Shown: piece after piece, positions 28,374 through 39,583 of the stretch
How the letters are laid out: every line of letters begins with the position of its first letter
Numbering within the stretch: position 1 is the stretch's first letter
Assembly (NCBI RefSeq): GCF_009765705.1
Contig: NZ_LMUX01000016.1
Coordinates: 742,837-806,836 of the forward strand
Length of the DNA stretch: 64,000 nt
Reading direction: 5' to 3'
From: Burkholderia sp. L27(2015)
GTDB lineage: Bacteria; Pseudomonadota; Gammaproteobacteria; Burkholderiales; Burkholderiaceae
Made by a program: the position numbers and the translations under genes
Notes under the pieces: generated by a model
Told to the model about the DNA's origin: nothing
The model's database searches: none
The model's input: the letters and a program-made list of their open reading frames with translations, nothing else

Positions 28374-28766
28374 TCAGAGTGCCGCAAGCCCGGTCGTGAC
28401 GGCAATCGGTTGAGTCAGCGTTTTATGCACCGGGCAGGCGTTGGCGATCTGCAGCAGACGTTCACGCTGCTCGGCGCTCAGTTCGCCATGTAACACGATC
28501 TGCCGATCGATCGCCGTAGCGGTAGACGTTCTTTCCAGCGAAAGCTTGACGTCGACATCCTCTAGCGGCCAGCCTTTGCGTTGTGCATACATTCTCAGCG
28601 TGATCGCGGTGCAAGCCCCCAACGCGGACAGCAACAATTCGAACGGCGCCGGCCCCGTATCGCCACCACCCTCGTCCTTGGGTTCATCGGCGTGCCACAC
28701 ATTATTGCCTCCCCGATGCGTAACCAAGTAAGGTACGGCGCCAATTTGCGAGGTGATCTGCGTCAT
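28374..28766 (-). CDS. OsmC-family peroxidase-like protein
   Basis: 130 residues from ATG 28766, preceded by CTGGAGCAG. The two redox cysteines of the OsmC/Ohr family are at LSALGACTAITL and NACPVHKTL, the two usual contexts. Such proteins reduce organic hydroperoxides with dihydrolipoamide-type thiols. OsmC and YhfA-type members cannot be separated by eye. The length is normal. An intergenic stretch rich in short palindromic repeats lies upstream (28767-28928). Confidence 0.85.
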   Translation of the reverse strand: MTQITSQIGAVPYLVTHRGGNNVWHADEPKDEGGGDTGPAPFELLLSALGACTAITLRMYAQRKGWPLEDVDVKLSLERTSTATAIDRQIVLHGELSAEQRERLLQIANACPVHKTLTQPIAVTTGLAAL

Positions 28767-28928
28767 ATAGTCTGCTCCAGTCCAGGGTCGTCGGTTATCG
28801 GAGCCATGGCGCGCTATACCGCGATACACCGCGGTACTCCACGATATGCCGGAGTACTCCAGTGCAGTACCGCACGATACGCCGCGCCATGACTAGCTTC
28901 ATTGTCGCCGATTCGCCCGGACTTCGCG

Positions 28929-29816
28929 CTAATGAGCGATCTGACCCATGCGGCCACTCTGGAAATCGACCACTGCCTGATGTATCTCAGCTTCGGTATT
29001 CATCACGAAGGGGCCGTAGCGCACCACGGGTTCGTTCAGGGGGATACCGCCCAGCAACAGCATGTCGAGCGGCGCGTCGGCACTCGCGGTGATCTGCACC
29101 TGTTCGCCTTCATCGCCAAAAATCACCATCTGCTGCGCTTGGCCCCCCACCGGCTGCTCGTTGTCATCGACACCGAACGTGCCGCTACCGCTGAGCGGAT
29201 AAGCAAACACGCGATACTGCGCCGGCACGCTCTGGACCAAGGTCGCGCCCGCAGCCAGCGTGAAATGCTGATACAGGATGGGCGTGCGCGTATCGATCGC
29301 AGCTTTTACGCCCAGCGCCTCGCCCGCGATCACGCGTACCTTGACGCTGCCGTCGGCGTTTTGTCCGGTCGGAATCTGCGCGGAAGGGATCTCCTGGTAG
29401 CGCGGCGTCATCATCTTGTCGCGGCGCGGCAGGTTGACCCACAATTGCAGCCCATGCATGCGGCCGCCACGGCGGGTGAATTCGTGCTCCGGCATTTCGC
29501 TGTGAACGATGCCCGCGCCGGCGGTCATCCATTGCACATCGCCTGCGTTCAATTGGCCACGATGGCCTTGCGAATCGGCATGCTCGAACGCGCCATCGAG
29601 CATATACGTGACGGTTTCAAAGCCGCGATGTGGATGATCGGGGGCACCTTTGGCTTCACCTGGCGCGTACTGGACCGGCCCCATTTCGTCGAGCAGCAGG
29701 AAGGGATCGAAATCCATCATCAGCCGGGTCGGAAATGGGCGATGCACGACAAAGCCGCCGCCTTCCGTGGTGCGCTGGGCCGGCACGATACGCTTTACGC
29801 TACGAGTTGTGGACAT
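28929..29816 (-). CDS. Pirin family protein
   Basis: 295 residues from ATG 29816. Two cupin halves. The iron site is in HPHRGFETVTYMLDG and the HSEMP stretch (GAGIVHSEMP), which give the His and Glu ligands of pirins. Pirins act as quercetinases or redox-sensing factors; the real role is not known here. A LysR regulator is divergently placed 166 bp away and probably controls this gene. Confidence 0.9.
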   Translation of the reverse strand: MSTTRSVKRIVPAQRTTEGGGFVVHRPFPTRLMMDFDPFLLLDEMGPVQYAPGEAKGAPDHPHRGFETVTYMLDGAFEHADSQGHRGQLNAGDVQWMTAGAGIVHSEMPEHEFTRRGGRMHGLQLWVNLPRRDKMMTPRYQEIPSAQIPTGQNADGSVKVRVIAGEALGVKAAIDTRTPILYQHFTLAAGATLVQSVPAQYRVFAYPLSGSGTFGVDDNEQPVGGQAQQMVIFGDEGEQVQITASADAPLDMLLLGGIPLNEPVVRYGPFVMNTEAEIHQAVVDFQSGRMGQIAH

Positions 29817-29909
29817 TGAAACAAACCCTCCATACGCCAGGACATTGACCCTTCGACCGCAGATGCGATGATCCGCGCATCTGTCGAATGGCGCTAAAAT
29901 TGCAACATT

Positions 29910-29926
29910 TGTTTATTATAGGAACA
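29910..29926. promoter_or_regulatory. Candidate LysR operator between pirin and lysR
   Basis: TGTT-TATTATAGG-AACA is a 17-bp imperfect dyad in the 166-bp gap. It sits where a divergent LysR factor would bind. AT-rich, likely overlaps both promoters. Confidence 0.35.
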
Positions 29927-29982
29927 GCGGAGCCCCCGCGCAGCCTGATAGCGGCAATAGATTGTTCTATAAATGGGACGAT

Positions 29983-30984
29983 ATGGACATAGATACGCAT
30001 AACTTGAACGACCTGATGTACTTCGCCCAAGTGGTCGAGCATGGCGGTTTTTCAGCGGCGGAGCGTGTGCTGGGCATTTCCAAATCGCGCTTGTCGCGGC
30101 GCTTGTCCGAACTGGAAGCGGCGCTGGGCGTGCGGCTGTTGCAGCGCTCGACGCGCAAGCTCGCGCTGACCGAAGCCGGCGAGATGTTTTACCAGCGTTG
30201 CCAGGCGATGATGCAGGAGGCGCGAGGCGCCGTACACGCGGTGTCGCAGATGAGCGCGTCGCCGCGTGGCAATGTGCGCGTGAGCGTGCCGGTGACGATG
30301 TCGCAGATGGTGCTGTCGCACATCCTGCCCGATTTTCTTGCGCGTTATCCGGAAGTGCGGGTGACCATGCGTGTCACCAATCGGATTGCTGATCTGTTCG
30401 AAGATCCGATCGATATTGCCTTGCGGGTGCGCTCCGAGCCGCCGCCCAACGCCAATATCGTGGTGCGCCCGCTGTGGCGCACGACGCAATTACTAGTGGG
30501 CGCGCCCAGCTTGCTGCAGAAGAATGCGGTGCCACTCGTGCCCAGCGAACTGCTGCAGTATCCGACGCTCGATACGCCCACCGGGGACGGTCGGCATATT
30601 TTCCGCCTGACCGCGCCTGACGACACGGTTCACGATGTCGAGCACGAACCGCGGTTGGTGACGGCCGACCTGACTTGTATACGCGAAGCGGCTTTGGCGG
30701 GCCTGGGCATTGCTGCACTGCCGGAGATGATGTATCGCGACGCGTTGATGAGCGGCAAGCTCTCGCCCGTGATGCCAGGCTGGCGCTTGCCGCCGCCTCA
30801 GCTTTACGCGGTGTTCCTGAGCCGGCAGGGGATGATGCCTGCGGTGCGGGCGTTCGTCGATTTCTTGGTCGAGCATTTGGCGGCCGATGGCACCTGTGTG
30901 ACGAACGGGGCTTTGGGTAGTAATGAGACCGCCGAGTCGCGCTTTGCCGCTCGATTCCAAGGTCGGACCGAAGGCGTTATCTGA
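29983..30984 (+). CDS. LysR-type transcriptional regulator
   Basis: 333 residues from ATG 29983; TTG 29962 is the other possible start. HTH about 20-40 (GFSAAERVLGISKSRLSRRLSELE), then TRKLALTEAGEMFYQRC and a substrate-binding domain. It probably controls the divergent pirin gene. The 3' end overlaps the murI stop on the other strand by 8 bases, and the C-terminal tail (about 310-333) is not of LysR type and may be an extension. Confidence 0.92.
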   Translation: MDIDTHNLNDLMYFAQVVEHGGFSAAERVLGISKSRLSRRLSELEAALGVRLLQRSTRKLALTEAGEMFYQRCQAMMQEARGAVHAVSQMSASPRGNVRVSVPVTMSQMVLSHILPDFLARYPEVRVTMRVTNRIADLFEDPIDIALRVRSEPPPNANIVVRPLWRTTQLLVGAPSLLQKNAVPLVPSELLQYPTLDTPTGDGRHIFRLTAPDDTVHDVEHEPRLVTADLTCIREAALAGLGIAALPEMMYRDALMSGKLSPVMPGWRLPPPQLYAVFLSRQGMMPAVRAFVDFLVEHLAADGTCVTNGALGSNETAESRFAARFQGRTEGVI

Positions 30985-31852
30985 AGGACGCTTCGATCTC
31001 TACCGGTTGCGGGTCTACTTGCGCATCGATACCGAGCGTGGCGGCAAGCCGATGGAGGGCTGTAGCGTCGCCGGTGGAGCACAAGCGCACATGCGCGCGT
31101 GTCGCAGCGGTATCGGCAAGCAGTGCTTGTGCTTCGAGCACGCGCTGTAGTTGCCGGGCAATTGCGGTACCGCTATCGATCAGCGCAAGGCGCTCGCCGG
31201 CCATCTGTTTGATCGCTTGATCCAGGAAAGGATAATGCGTGCAGCCCAGCACCAAGGTATCGGCGCCCGCGGCCAGGATTTGCCCTAGATAATCTTCGAG
31301 CAAAGCCAGCACGTGAGGCGAACCGGTATCGCCTTGCTCGATCGCGTCGACCAAGCCGTTGCCCGCAACGCAGACGAATCTGCAATCGCCCGAATGCCGA
31401 GCCAGCAAGTCCTGAAAGCGCGCGCTGCGCAGGGTGCTCGCAGTCGCCAGCACACCTGCAATGCGTGTTTTGGAAACGAGCGCAGCCGGTTTGACCGCCG
31501 GCTCTACACCGACCACCGCGATATTGCGCTCGGCAAGATGAGCGCGCAGTCGCTGGATAGTCTGAGCGGTCGCCGTATTGCAAGCGACCACCAGCGTTTT
31601 GACGCCCTGATCCAGTAGCCACTCGCTGATCGCCAGACAACGCGCGACGATATACGCGTCGTCGCGCTCGCCATACGGCGCGTAACGCGAATCCGCCACA
31701 TACAGCAACGCTTCCTGTGGCAGCAGTGCATGGATCGCCCGCAGCACCGACATGCCGCCGACACCGGAATCGAAGATGCCGATCGGTGCGTTCAGAGGCG
31801 CTTTCACGGACACATTCAGTGTCATGTTCAGCGCGGCAGTCGGGGATGCCAT
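30977..31852 (-). CDS. murI: Glutamate racemase
   Basis: 291 residues from ATG 31852, 10 bp after the fumarase stop; the open frame goes on upstream inside the fumarase gene. It makes D-glutamate for peptidoglycan without cofactor. The acid-base pair is Cys91 (VVACNTATA) and Cys204 (LGCTHYPF); FDSGVGGMSVL with Asp28 begins the fold. No clear ribosome-binding site precedes 31852, and an ATG at 31825 is also possible. Coupled to the fumarase gene upstream, as in other Burkholderia. Confidence 0.92.
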   Translation of the reverse strand: MASPTAALNMTLNVSVKAPLNAPIGIFDSGVGGMSVLRAIHALLPQEALLYVADSRYAPYGERDDAYIVARCLAISEWLLDQGVKTLVVACNTATAQTIQRLRAHLAERNIAVVGVEPAVKPAALVSKTRIAGVLATASTLRSARFQDLLARHSGDCRFVCVAGNGLVDAIEQGDTGSPHVLALLEDYLGQILAAGADTLVLGCTHYPFLDQAIKQMAGERLALIDSGTAIARQLQRVLEAQALLADTAATRAHVRLCSTGDATALHRLAATLGIDAQVDPQPVEIEASFR

Positions 31853-31862
31853 CAAGGGAACG

Positions 31863-33386
31863 TCAAACAGTAGTGACCGGAATCTTGCCGATCTTGGCCT
31901 GCCATTCCTTCGGCCCGGTGTGATGCACCGAGGTACCGTTCGAATCGACCGCCACCGTGACCGGCATGTCCTGCACGTCGAACTCGTAGATCGCTTCCAT
32001 GCCGAGATCATCGAAGCCGACCACACGCGAAGTACGGATCGCCTTGGACACGAGATACGCCGCGCCACCCACTGCCATCAAATAAGCCGCCTTGTGCTTC
32101 TTGATCGACTCGATCGCGACCGGGCCGCGCTCGGCCTTGCCGATCATTGAAATCAAGCCGGTTTCGCCCAGCATCATGTCGGTGAACTTGTCCATCCGCG
32201 TCGAGGTGGTCGGGCCTGCCGGGCCGACCGCTTCATCGCGCACCGGATCGACCGGGCCGACGTAGTAAATCACCCGATTGGTAAAGTCGACCGGCAGCTT
32301 CTCGCCACGTGCCAGCATATCGGCAATGCGCTTGTGAGCGGCGTCGCGACCGGTCAGCATCTTGCCCGACAACAGCAGCGTCTGGCCCGGCTTCCAGCTC
32401 GCCACTTCGGCGGCAGTCAGGGTATCGAGATCGACGCGCTTACTCGTTTCGGTATTGGCGACCCATTGCACCTTCGGCCAGGCATCCAGCGATGGCGTTT
32501 CGAGCTGTGCTACGCCCGAGCCGTCCAACGTGAAATGGGCATGGCGGGTGGCTGCGCAGTTCGGGATGATCGCGATTGGCTTGCTGGCCGCATGCGTCGG
32601 CGCTGCGAGGATCTTGATGTCGAGCACGGTGGTGAGGCCGCCGAGGCCTTGCGCGCCGATGCCGAGTGCGTTCACTTTTTCGTACAGCTCGACACGCAAT
32701 TCTTCGATCCAGTCTTGCGGGCCGCGCGCGATGATGTCCTGGATATCGATGGGTGCCATCAGCGATTCCTTGGCCATCACCATCGCTTTTTCAGCCGTGC
32801 CGCCGATGCCGATGCCGAGCATGCCCGGCGGGCACCAACCGGCGCCCATCGTCGGCACGGTCTTGAGGATCCAGTCGACGATCGAATCGGATGGGTTGAG
32901 CATCGCGAACTTCGATTTGTTCTCCGAGCCGCCGCCCTTGGCGGCAACCTGCACGTCGACCTTGTCGCCCGACACGATCTCGTAGTGGATCACGGCGGGG
33001 GTGTTGTCTTGCGTGTTCTTGCGTGCGCCTTCGGGCGGGCTGACGATAGACGCGCGCAGCACGTTTTCCGGCAGCATGTAAGCGCGTCGCACGCCTTCGT
33101 TGATCATGTCCGTCAGGCCCATCGTCGCGCCGTCCCAGCGCACGTCCATGCCGACCTTGATGAACACGGTGACGATGCCGGTGTCCTGGCAAATCGGGCG
33201 ATGGCCTTCGGCGCACATGCGGCTGTTGGTCAGGATCTGCGCAATCGCGTCCTTGGCTGCCGGGCTTTGCTCGAGCTCGTAAGCGCGGCCGAGCGCGGTA
33301 ATGTAATCGATGGGGTGGTAGTAACTGATGTGCTGCAGCGAATCGGCAACGCTCTGGATCAGGTCTTCTTGCTTGATGACGGTCAT
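31863..33386 (-). CDS. fumA: Class I (iron-sulfur) fumarate hydratase
   Basis: 507 residues from ATG 33386. It interconverts fumarate and malate in the TCA cycle with an oxygen-sensitive 4Fe-4S cluster. Cluster cysteines: Cys66 in RPICQDTG, one in GAGWCPPGM and one in IPNCAATRH. The N-terminal catalytic part and the C-terminal swivelling part (GDLG-type MEAIYEFDV) are both there. Length fits the class I enzymes of this group; the gene name could equally be fumB. Confidence 0.92.
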   Translation of the reverse strand: MTVIKQEDLIQSVADSLQHISYYHPIDYITALGRAYELEQSPAAKDAIAQILTNSRMCAEGHRPICQDTGIVTVFIKVGMDVRWDGATMGLTDMINEGVRRAYMLPENVLRASIVSPPEGARKNTQDNTPAVIHYEIVSGDKVDVQVAAKGGGSENKSKFAMLNPSDSIVDWILKTVPTMGAGWCPPGMLGIGIGGTAEKAMVMAKESLMAPIDIQDIIARGPQDWIEELRVELYEKVNALGIGAQGLGGLTTVLDIKILAAPTHAASKPIAIIPNCAATRHAHFTLDGSGVAQLETPSLDAWPKVQWVANTETSKRVDLDTLTAAEVASWKPGQTLLLSGKMLTGRDAAHKRIADMLARGEKLPVDFTNRVIYYVGPVDPVRDEAVGPAGPTTSTRMDKFTDMMLGETGLISMIGKAERGPVAIESIKKHKAAYLMAVGGAAYLVSKAIRTSRVVGFDDLGMEAIYEFDVQDMPVTVAVDSNGTSVHHTGPKEWQAKIGKIPVTTV

Positions 33387-33473
33387 GACAAGATTTTACG
33401 GGAGGGGGATCGGAGACGCGTCGTTGAGGCGCGCGTGGCGGTTAAAAGCTGCGTGATTATACAGGGCGACACG

Positions 33474-34427
33474 TCAGGACGCCGCCGGCGGTACCCGACG
33501 CGCTTGCAGACTGGCCAGCGCCACACCGGCCACCACGCAGGCAAGCGCCACACCATGCGCCGCGGTGGGGCGTTCACCGAGCACTGCAATGCCATAAGCG
33601 GCAGCCGCCACGGGCAACACTGCCGTAAACACGCCGGCCATCGAGCCTGGCACATGCCGTATCCCTTTCATCCACAGCCAGATGGAAAAGACGCTGGCCG
33701 ACAGCCCGTACCAGAGCAACAGCGCCCAGGTGCCGGGGGCGACGCTGCCATAGTCGAAGTGCACCGCTGTGCCGATACCCACCGGCAGCATCAACAGAAA
33801 GCCGAAGCCGTGGGTATACGCGCAGATATCGATAGCGGCCAGCGTCTGGGTCAAGCGGCGCGACAAGATCACGTAAATCGATTCGCAGACCACGGCGCCC
33901 ATCACCATCAGGTTGCCGGCGAACGAACTGGCGTCGTGGGCCGCTTCATGACCCACCTCATGACCCACATCAAGGCCCACATTAGGCGCATGCGCTACAT
34001 TGATGATAAGGATGCCGGCAATCGCCAACCCAATCGCGACCAGCGTGCGAGGGCTGGGGCGCTCCTTGAGCAGCAGCCACGCGAGCAGTGCGACCGTGGC
34101 GGGAATGGTGCTGGTAATGACGCCGGCGGCCACTGCGCTGGTGCGCTGCACGCCACCCAGCATCAGCAAGGTGAACGCAAAGGTGCCGAAAAAAGCCTGC
34201 AAAAACAGATTCAGCCATTCGGCGCGTGACACACGCCGCATCTTGGCGGGGCGATACAAAGGAAACAGCACCACCACTGCGATCACGAAACGCAGCAGCG
34301 CGAACAGCGGCACCGGCACCGAGGCGACGATCGATTTGCCGATTCCGACATTGCTGCCGACGAACAACATGGACGCGATCAACAACAGAGCGTAGCGGTT
34401 CATCAGGCTGGGTTTCGGATCGGGCAT
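33474..34427 (-). CDS. EamA/DMT-family transporter
   Basis: 317 residues from ATG 34427 (ATG 34403 is an alternative that gives 309). Ten membrane helices in two EamA halves: LLIASMLFVGSNVGIGK near the start and YGLSASVFSIWLWMKGI with VAAAAYGIAVLGERP in the second half. It is a drug/metabolite exporter of unknown substrate. A 12-bp tandem repeat encodes extra VGHE units in a loop (about 150-160). Transcribed toward fumA. Confidence 0.87.
   Translation of the reverse strand: MPDPKPSLMNRYALLLIASMLFVGSNVGIGKSIVASVPVPLFALLRFVIAVVVLFPLYRPAKMRRVSRAEWLNLFLQAFFGTFAFTLLMLGGVQRTSAVAAGVITSTIPATVALLAWLLLKERPSPRTLVAIGLAIAGILIINVAHAPNVGLDVGHEVGHEAAHDASSFAGNLMVMGAVVCESIYVILSRRLTQTLAAIDICAYTHGFGFLLMLPVGIGTAVHFDYGSVAPGTWALLLWYGLSASVFSIWLWMKGIRHVPGSMAGVFTAVLPVAAAAYGIAVLGERPTAAHGVALACVVAGVALASLQARRVPPAAS
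33946..33981 (-). repeat. Three in-frame 12-bp units in the EamA gene
   Basis: TCATGACCCACC, TCATGACCCACA and TCAAGGCCCACA on the plus strand encode repeated VGHE-type units in a loop of the transporter. Confidence 0.6.
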
Positions 34428-34794
34428 GTCGGCATGCGGTGATTGTACGAGGCGGCGATCACGCGCGTCCACTCTTGCCCACGGGAAGCCGCGCGCAAAG
34501 AGGGCGCCGGCGCGGCGCGAGCGGGCGTGGGCAGGGTGCGGATAGAGGATAGATAGGGCGTGGTGGCTGCGATTTGCCGCATTCCCGCGTAAGCTATGGG
34601 TAAGGCGCCTCGCTTATCGTTACGCCACACTTTGCGCATGACGGAACGACGGGTGGAGACAAGAGGGTAAAGGCTACGGGCCGTGCAACGAGTCCGACAT
34701 AATCAGGTCAGAGCAGTTAGAGCTGTGCGCCATGCAACGCGCCGGTCAGGCAGAATCTGACGCAGTTTTTCCATAATCTAGGAGGGGGGAGACC
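34428..34794 (+). other. Divergent intergenic region between the EamA gene and acsA
   Basis: No gene is supported. It holds the acsA leader with TAGGAGGGGGGAGA at 34777-34790, a strong ribosome-binding site. A short hairpin (GTCAG..CTGAC) at about 34744-34760 is followed by GCAGTTTTT. No clear sigma-54 or sigma-70 site was found by eye. Confidence 0.5.
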
Positions 34795-36777
<1,983 letters not shown>

Positions 36778-36860
36778 ACCCACGCCGTTTGCTGTTCAGC
36801 GGGGCTGATGCGCGGTTGCTACCAATTGCTTAGTGCCGCGCTTTTTGTTAAACAGGCGCT

Positions 36861-37250
36861 ATGACTGTGCCGCCAACCCCCGCTGCCTCTTCCTCATCCG
36901 TGCGCCCCGTTGCTCCCGCAACCGGGGCTGCTGCGGCACACGCTCATCGGCAATACTGGCGCTACAACCTGATCTCGATGGCGGTCATGTTCGTCTTGGG
37001 TGGCGCGATCTCGTTCGTGGTGCCGCTGTTTGCCGATGATTTGGCGGGCGTCCATTGGCGTGGCTGGTCGCTGCCTTACTATCTTGGGGCACAGGGCGCG
37101 ACGCTCTTATATCTGCTGCTCATCGTAGCGTATGTCGGGCTGATGCAGGTGGCCGACCGTCGGCTCAAAGCGGCGCTGAGCGCAATCGAGGCACTTGAAG
37201 CCGCGCGCCAGTCTGCTGCGCGTGCGGCCGCGGCTGGGCGGAATCGATGA
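36861..37250 (+). CDS. DUF4212 family symporter subunit
   Basis: 129 residues. Two membrane helices and a W-rich segment (HRQYWRYNLISMAVMFVLGG) are the small-subunit pattern of TIGR03647-type symporters, which pair with the next gene. N-terminal Ala/Pro-rich region of about 30 residues. 83 bp after acsA and 15 bp before the large subunit, so the three genes are probably cotranscribed. Confidence 0.88.
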   Translation: MTVPPTPAASSSSVRPVAPATGAAAAHAHRQYWRYNLISMAVMFVLGGAISFVVPLFADDLAGVHWRGWSLPYYLGAQGATLLYLLLIVAYVGLMQVADRRLKAALSAIEALEAARQSAARAAAAGRNR

Positions 37251-37265
37251 GGTGCGCGCGATGAC

Positions 37266-39293
37266 ATGCACCCGATGACGCGCACCCAGCGCTTGATGCG
37301 CAACTACGCGATCTACGCTTTCGCGTTCTACTTCTTCGTCTGGTTGATGGGGCGCATCGAGCACAGCGCCGGCCCGGGCGTATGGGTCGGCTACGTATTT
37401 TTGTTCGTGACGATAGCGGTGTATGCGGTGATCGGGCTGCTCGCGCGCACGTCGGATATTACCGAGTATTACGTGGCCGGGCGCAACGTGCCATCGTTTT
37501 TCAATGGCATGGCGACTGCGGCCGACTGGCTTTCTGCTGCGTCGTTCATTGGACTGGCGGGGTCGCTTTACGCGACCGGGTATGAAAGCCTTGCGTACAT
37601 CATGGGGTGGACTGGCGGGTTTTGTTTGGTGGCGTTTCTGCTTGCGCCTTATATGCGCAAGCTTGCGCGCTACACGTTGCCGGATTTTCTTGGCACGCGG
37701 TACGACAGCCGGCTGGTGCGATTGATCAGTGTCTTCGCTACTGTGCTGTGCTCGTTCGTTTATCTGGTCGCGCAGTTGCAAGGAGTAGGCTTGATCGCCA
37801 CGCGCTTCATCGGCGTGGACTTTGAAATCGGGATCTTCTTCGGGCTGGCCGGCATTCTCGTGTGTTCCTTTCTAGGGGGTATGCGTGCGGTGACGTGGAC
37901 CCAGGTTGCGCAGTACATCATCTTGATTGGGGCGTTCCTGATTCCGGTTTCGATGATTGCGCACAAGGATGGGCTAGGGTGGGTGCCGCAGTTTAACTAT
38001 GGGCGCTTGATGCAGAAAGTGGAAGTGCTCGAAGTTCAGGTCAGCGACTCGCCGGCCGAGCAGGAAGTGCGCTCCGGTTTCAAACAGAATGCTGCCGCGC
38101 TGCAAGAGAAGATCGATCGATTGCCGAGTTCGTATTTGAACGAACGTGCGGATCTTGAGCGTGAGCTCGATGCGTTGCGCGCGCATAGTGGTCCGCTGCC
38201 CGAAATAAAGACTTTGGAGCGCACGCTCGCGGCTTATCCGAAAGACGCGTCCGATGCTGCTGCGCAGTGGGGCGAAGAGCGTGACGAATGGCGCCTGCGT
38301 GCTCAGCCGCCGCAGCCTAACCTCGAGCCATTTTCTGCCCGCAGCGATGCGGAACGTAGGGAGCACAAGATCAACTTCCTGGCGTTGATGGTGTGTTTGA
38401 TGGTGGGCACGGCCAGCCTGCCGCATATCTTGACGCGGTATAACACCACCACTTCCGTTGCTTCGGCTCGGCGGTCGGTGGGGTGGACGTTGTTCTTTAT
38501 CGCGTTGTTCTATCTGACTGTGCCGGTGTTGGCGGTGCTGATCAAATACGAAATGCTTACGCATATGGTGGGGCAACATTATGCGAGCCTGCCGACTTGG
38601 ATTATTCCGTGGCGCAATCTTGAGCCGCATATGATCAGCATCGTCGACACCAATCATGATGGTGTGGTGCAGTGGGCAGAGATCGCGATGCATCCGGATA
38701 TGATCGTGCTCGGTGCGCCGGAGATCGCGGGCTTGCCTTATGTGCTTTCGGGGTTGGTGGCAGCGGGGGCGTTGGCGGCTGCGTTGTCGACGGCGGATGG
38801 GTTGTTGCTCACGATTGCTAATGCGCTTTCGCATGATGTTTATTACACGTTGGTTGATCAGACTGCGAGTAGTCAGAAGCGCGTGATTATTTCGAAGATC
38901 TTGTTGCTGGGCGTGGCGTTGTTGGCGGCTTGGGTGGCGTCGCTTAATACCGGGAATATTTTGTTTCTGGTGGGGGCGGCTTTTTCGATCGCGGCGTCGA
39001 GCTTTTTTCCGGTGCTGGTGTTGGGGGTGTTTTGGAAGCGTATGACCCAGCGCGCGGCTGTGGCAGGGATGCTGGCGGGGTTGGGGATTTGTGTGTTTTA
39101 TATCGTCACGACTTATCCGTTTATCACGCATATGACGGGGTATGCCGGGGCGCGGTGGTTTGCGATTGAGCCGATTAGCTCGGGGGTGTTTGGGGTGCCG
39201 GCGGGGTTTTTGGTGGCGATCGCAGTGAGCTTGTTGGATCGTCGGCCGGATGAGCGTAGCTTGGCGTTGGTGGACTATATTCGGCAGCCTTAG
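37266..39293 (+). CDS. VC_2705-type sodium/solute symporter (acetate permease-like)
   Basis: 675 residues. A SSF-family transporter with about 13 membrane helices. Unusual parts: a hydrophilic, coiled-coil-like insert at about residues 250-380, and an EF-hand-like loop DTNHDGVVQWAE near residue 465. Placed after acsA and a DUF4212 subunit, it probably brings in acetate or a similar short acid with sodium. The last third uses more G- and T-rich codons than the rest of the gene, a visible change in codon use from about 38700 on. Confidence 0.9.
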   Translation: MHPMTRTQRLMRNYAIYAFAFYFFVWLMGRIEHSAGPGVWVGYVFLFVTIAVYAVIGLLARTSDITEYYVAGRNVPSFFNGMATAADWLSAASFIGLAGSLYATGYESLAYIMGWTGGFCLVAFLLAPYMRKLARYTLPDFLGTRYDSRLVRLISVFATVLCSFVYLVAQLQGVGLIATRFIGVDFEIGIFFGLAGILVCSFLGGMRAVTWTQVAQYIILIGAFLIPVSMIAHKDGLGWVPQFNYGRLMQKVEVLEVQVSDSPAEQEVRSGFKQNAAALQEKIDRLPSSYLNERADLERELDALRAHSGPLPEIKTLERTLAAYPKDASDAAAQWGEERDEWRLRAQPPQPNLEPFSARSDAERREHKINFLALMVCLMVGTASLPHILTRYNTTTSVASARRSVGWTLFFIALFYLTVPVLAVLIKYEMLTHMVGQHYASLPTWIIPWRNLEPHMISIVDTNHDGVVQWAEIAMHPDMIVLGAPEIAGLPYVLSGLVAAGALAAALSTADGLLLTIANALSHDVYYTLVDQTASSQKRVIISKILLLGVALLAAWVASLNTGNILFLVGAAFSIAASSFFPVLVLGVFWKRMTQRAAVAGMLAGLGICVFYIVTTYPFITHMTGYAGARWFAIEPISSGVFGVPAGFLVAIAVSLLDRRPDERSLALVDYIRQP

Positions 39294-39349
39294 GGGCCTG
39301 TTTGTGGGGGGATTTGCGGATGAGGTGGCCACAGGGCCGCGGAGTTTGC

Positions 39350-39355
39350 TATAAT
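39350..39355 (+). promoter_or_regulatory. -10 box of the tRNA-Ser gene
   Basis: TATAAT at 39350-39355 is 12 bases before the tRNA. No matching -35 is evident. Confidence 0.6.
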
Positions 39356-39367
39356 CCGCGTCCTAAC

Positions 39368-39457
39368 GGAGGGATGGATGAGCGGTTTAAGTCGCACGCC
39401 TGGAAAGCGTGTATAGGTTAATACCTATCCGGGGTTCGAATCCCCGTCCCTCCGCCA
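39368..39457 (+). tRNA. tRNA-Ser (anticodon GGA)
   Basis: 90 nt with encoded CCA. Acceptor GGAGGGA pairs with TCCCTCC (39447-39453), discriminator G, CCA at 39455-39457. Anticodon stem CACGC/GCGTG with loop CTGGAAA gives GGA, reading UCC/UCU. The long variable arm (TATAGG..CCTAT) is the class II form of serine tRNAs, and the T arm has GGTTCGAAT. Confidence 0.97.
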
Positions 39458-39470
39458 GGAAAGAATATAG

Positions 39471-39503
39471 GCCGTCGAATCTTAAGGGGTTCGGCGGCTT
39501 TTT
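39471..39503 (+). terminator. Terminator after tRNA-Ser
   Basis: GCCGTCGAA pairs with TTCGGCGGC (one G-T) around a 10-nt loop, followed by TTTTT. Confidence 0.75.
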
Positions 39504-39583
39504 CGTTCTACGGCGACCAGAAAAGCACGCATGCCGCGTACAACTACAAGGCAAATCCGGGTCGTTCACCTTTCGGATCGATT

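Noticed and set aside
32334-34229. 631-codon plus-strand frame opposite fumarase and EamA genes.
   Set aside because: Shadow of two well-supported minus-strand genes; no domain recognised.
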